DNA of 5,776 nt, taken from positions 1 to 5,776 of the forward strand of contig JAEEHG010000018.1 in assembly GCA_016280695.1 (NCBI GenBank). Direction: 5' to 3'. The translations under genes were made by a program, and so were the position numbers. Below, one piece after another: positions 5,422 to 5,776 of the stretch (positions are counted from its first letter, which is position 1; every line of letters begins with the position of its first letter). The notes under the pieces were generated by a model that was not told where the DNA came from, searched no databases, and saw nothing but the letters and a program-made list of their open reading frames with translations. The DNA is from Solobacterium sp. GTDB lineage: Bacteria; Bacillota_I; Bacilli_A; Erysipelotrichales; Erysipelotrichaceae.

Positions 5422-5776
5422 TCATTTCCGGCAATAACTGTTTTCCGCCGCCTGCAGCAGGGCGGTTTTTTCATTTACGACACGATCTTCCATGACGGCT
5501 GCGAGCAGTTCCTGCAGGGTTCTGCCGATGGCAGCACCCTGAAGCCCGGCAGCCTGCAGATCGGCGCCGGTAATGTCAAGCATGCCGATGGTTATGCAGT
5601 CGCCGTCATCACAGACTTCTTTCAGGCGGCGGGCCAGGTCAGCGGCATCAGTATCCGGATCCAGGGCGGCCCGGAAGGCAGCGTACTGTTCATGGCCGGC
5701 CTGCAGCCCGCTTAAGAGGAAGCGCAGATCACGGCGGGAAGCGACGGGATCATTCCGGTGGGCAAGCAGGTTCTGC
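5422..5776 (-). CDS. cca: CCA-adding tRNA nucleotidyltransferase, C-terminal part (5' end outside window)
   Basis: A minus-strand frame runs from the window edge (first full codon 5775-5773) to TGA at 5424-5422 and gives 117 residues with no start inside the window. The enzyme builds or repairs the 3' CCA end of tRNAs. The recognisable piece is the class II C-terminal pattern: LDITGADLQAAGLQGAAIGR (66-85) followed by TLQELLAAVMEDRVVNEKTA (86-105). This matches the usual tail of an ITG-x-DL motif, a G-x-x-x-G loop, the L-x-x-LL helix, and an Asn near the end of the helix. Upstream are the helical neck/body segments (DLRFLLSG, EQYAAFRAAL, DLARRLKEV). The catalytic N-terminal head is not visible, so activity cannot be judged. 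A poly(A) polymerase-type relative is the main alternative. A probable terminator lies 38 nt downstream. Confidence 0.85.
   Translation of the reverse strand, partial: QNLLAHRNDPVASRRDLRFLLSGLQAGHEQYAAFRAALDPDTDAADLARRLKEVCDDGDCITIGMLDITGADLQAAGLQGAAIGRTLQELLAAVMEDRVVNEKTALLQAAENSYCRK
5448..5471 (+). terminator. Terminator-like hairpin on the plus strand, antisense within the cca 3' end
   Basis: CCGCC (5448-5452) pairs with GGCGG (5461-5465), plus a T-G pair inside, with a six-base loop and six T immediately after (5466-5471). This is the full form of an intrinsic terminator for plus-strand transcription. However, it falls inside the coding sequence of cca on the other strand, and no plus-strand gene leads to it. 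It could end a transcript starting in the AT-rich gap, block antisense transcription into cca, or be a coincidence of Lys and Leu-Gln-Ala-Ala codons. Confidence 0.5.

Noticed and set aside
5301..5495. A 64-codon plus-strand frame starting at ATG 5301
   Set aside because: A weak AAGGG precedes it, but nearly 40 percent of the frame is antisense to cca, a terminator-like hairpin lies before its stop codon, and the product has no signal peptide, membrane span or known motif. It is kept only as part of a speculative finding.
5364..5706. Repeated CTGCAG motifs in and after cca
   Set aside because: They mostly reflect recurring Leu-Gln codons (CTG CAG) in cca; spacing is irregular and there is no repeat unit.
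1..5776. CRISPR arrays, tRNA/rRNA genes, insertion sequences, attachment sites
   Set aside because: No spaced direct repeats, tRNA T-loop signature, rRNA segments, transposase frames or terminal inverted repeats were seen on reading both strands.

Overview
The window looks like chromosomal DNA of a low-copy, moderately high-GC Gram-positive bacterium (Bacillota). The evidence is a fusA-tuf pair in str-operon order, strong AGGAGG-type ribosome binding sites, extended -10 type promoters, intrinsic terminators, a DarA/PstA-type c-di-AMP receptor and a barnase/barstar pair. The class is uncertain; an Erysipelotrichia-like gut bacterium would fit, but that is inference from general protein flavour and no marker here settles it.

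Layout. Positions 1-2070 hold the end of the str operon: the 3' part of fusA (EF-G domains III end, IV and V), a 77-nt gap with a possible internal promoter and a hairpin, then complete tuf (EF-Tu) and a strong terminator. Positions 2096-3617 form a tight three-gene unit: a DUF975-type polytopic membrane protein, a secreted lipoprotein ribonuclease of the barnase family, and its barstar-family inhibitor. Positions 3629-4552 carry darA (cyclic-di-AMP receptor) and a coupled GNAT acetyltransferase, closed by a long hairpin that also serves the convergent tetR gene. Positions 4577-5137 (minus strand) are a TetR/AcrR-family regulator with a perfect 9+2+9 inverted repeat just upstream of its start. 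An AT-rich, apparently gene-free gap (5147-5421) follows. The right edge (5422-5776, minus strand) is the C-terminal part of a CCA-adding tRNA nucleotidyltransferase, whose start lies outside the window.

Function. The left end is core translation machinery. The central operon is a toxin/inhibitor module: the RNase carries a lipobox and would be anchored outside the membrane, while the barstar would protect the cytoplasm. The canonical barnase Arg59 / barstar Glu76 contact appears changed on both sides (Phe and Lys). The DarA gene is not next to tmk/holB-type genes here.

The most striking single observation is in tuf: within eight codons, three residues in and near the GTPase G3 motif that are essentially invariant in EF-Tu are replaced (Tyr to Asp, Cys to Phe, and the DxxG glycine to Val), each by one T/G change. 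This is either a sequence/assembly error, a defective tuf copy, or a truly aberrant EF-Tu; reads would decide. A second, more speculative signal is a possible plus-strand transcript divergent from tetR, running from a perfect TATAAT to an intrinsic terminator embedded antisense in the cca 3' end.
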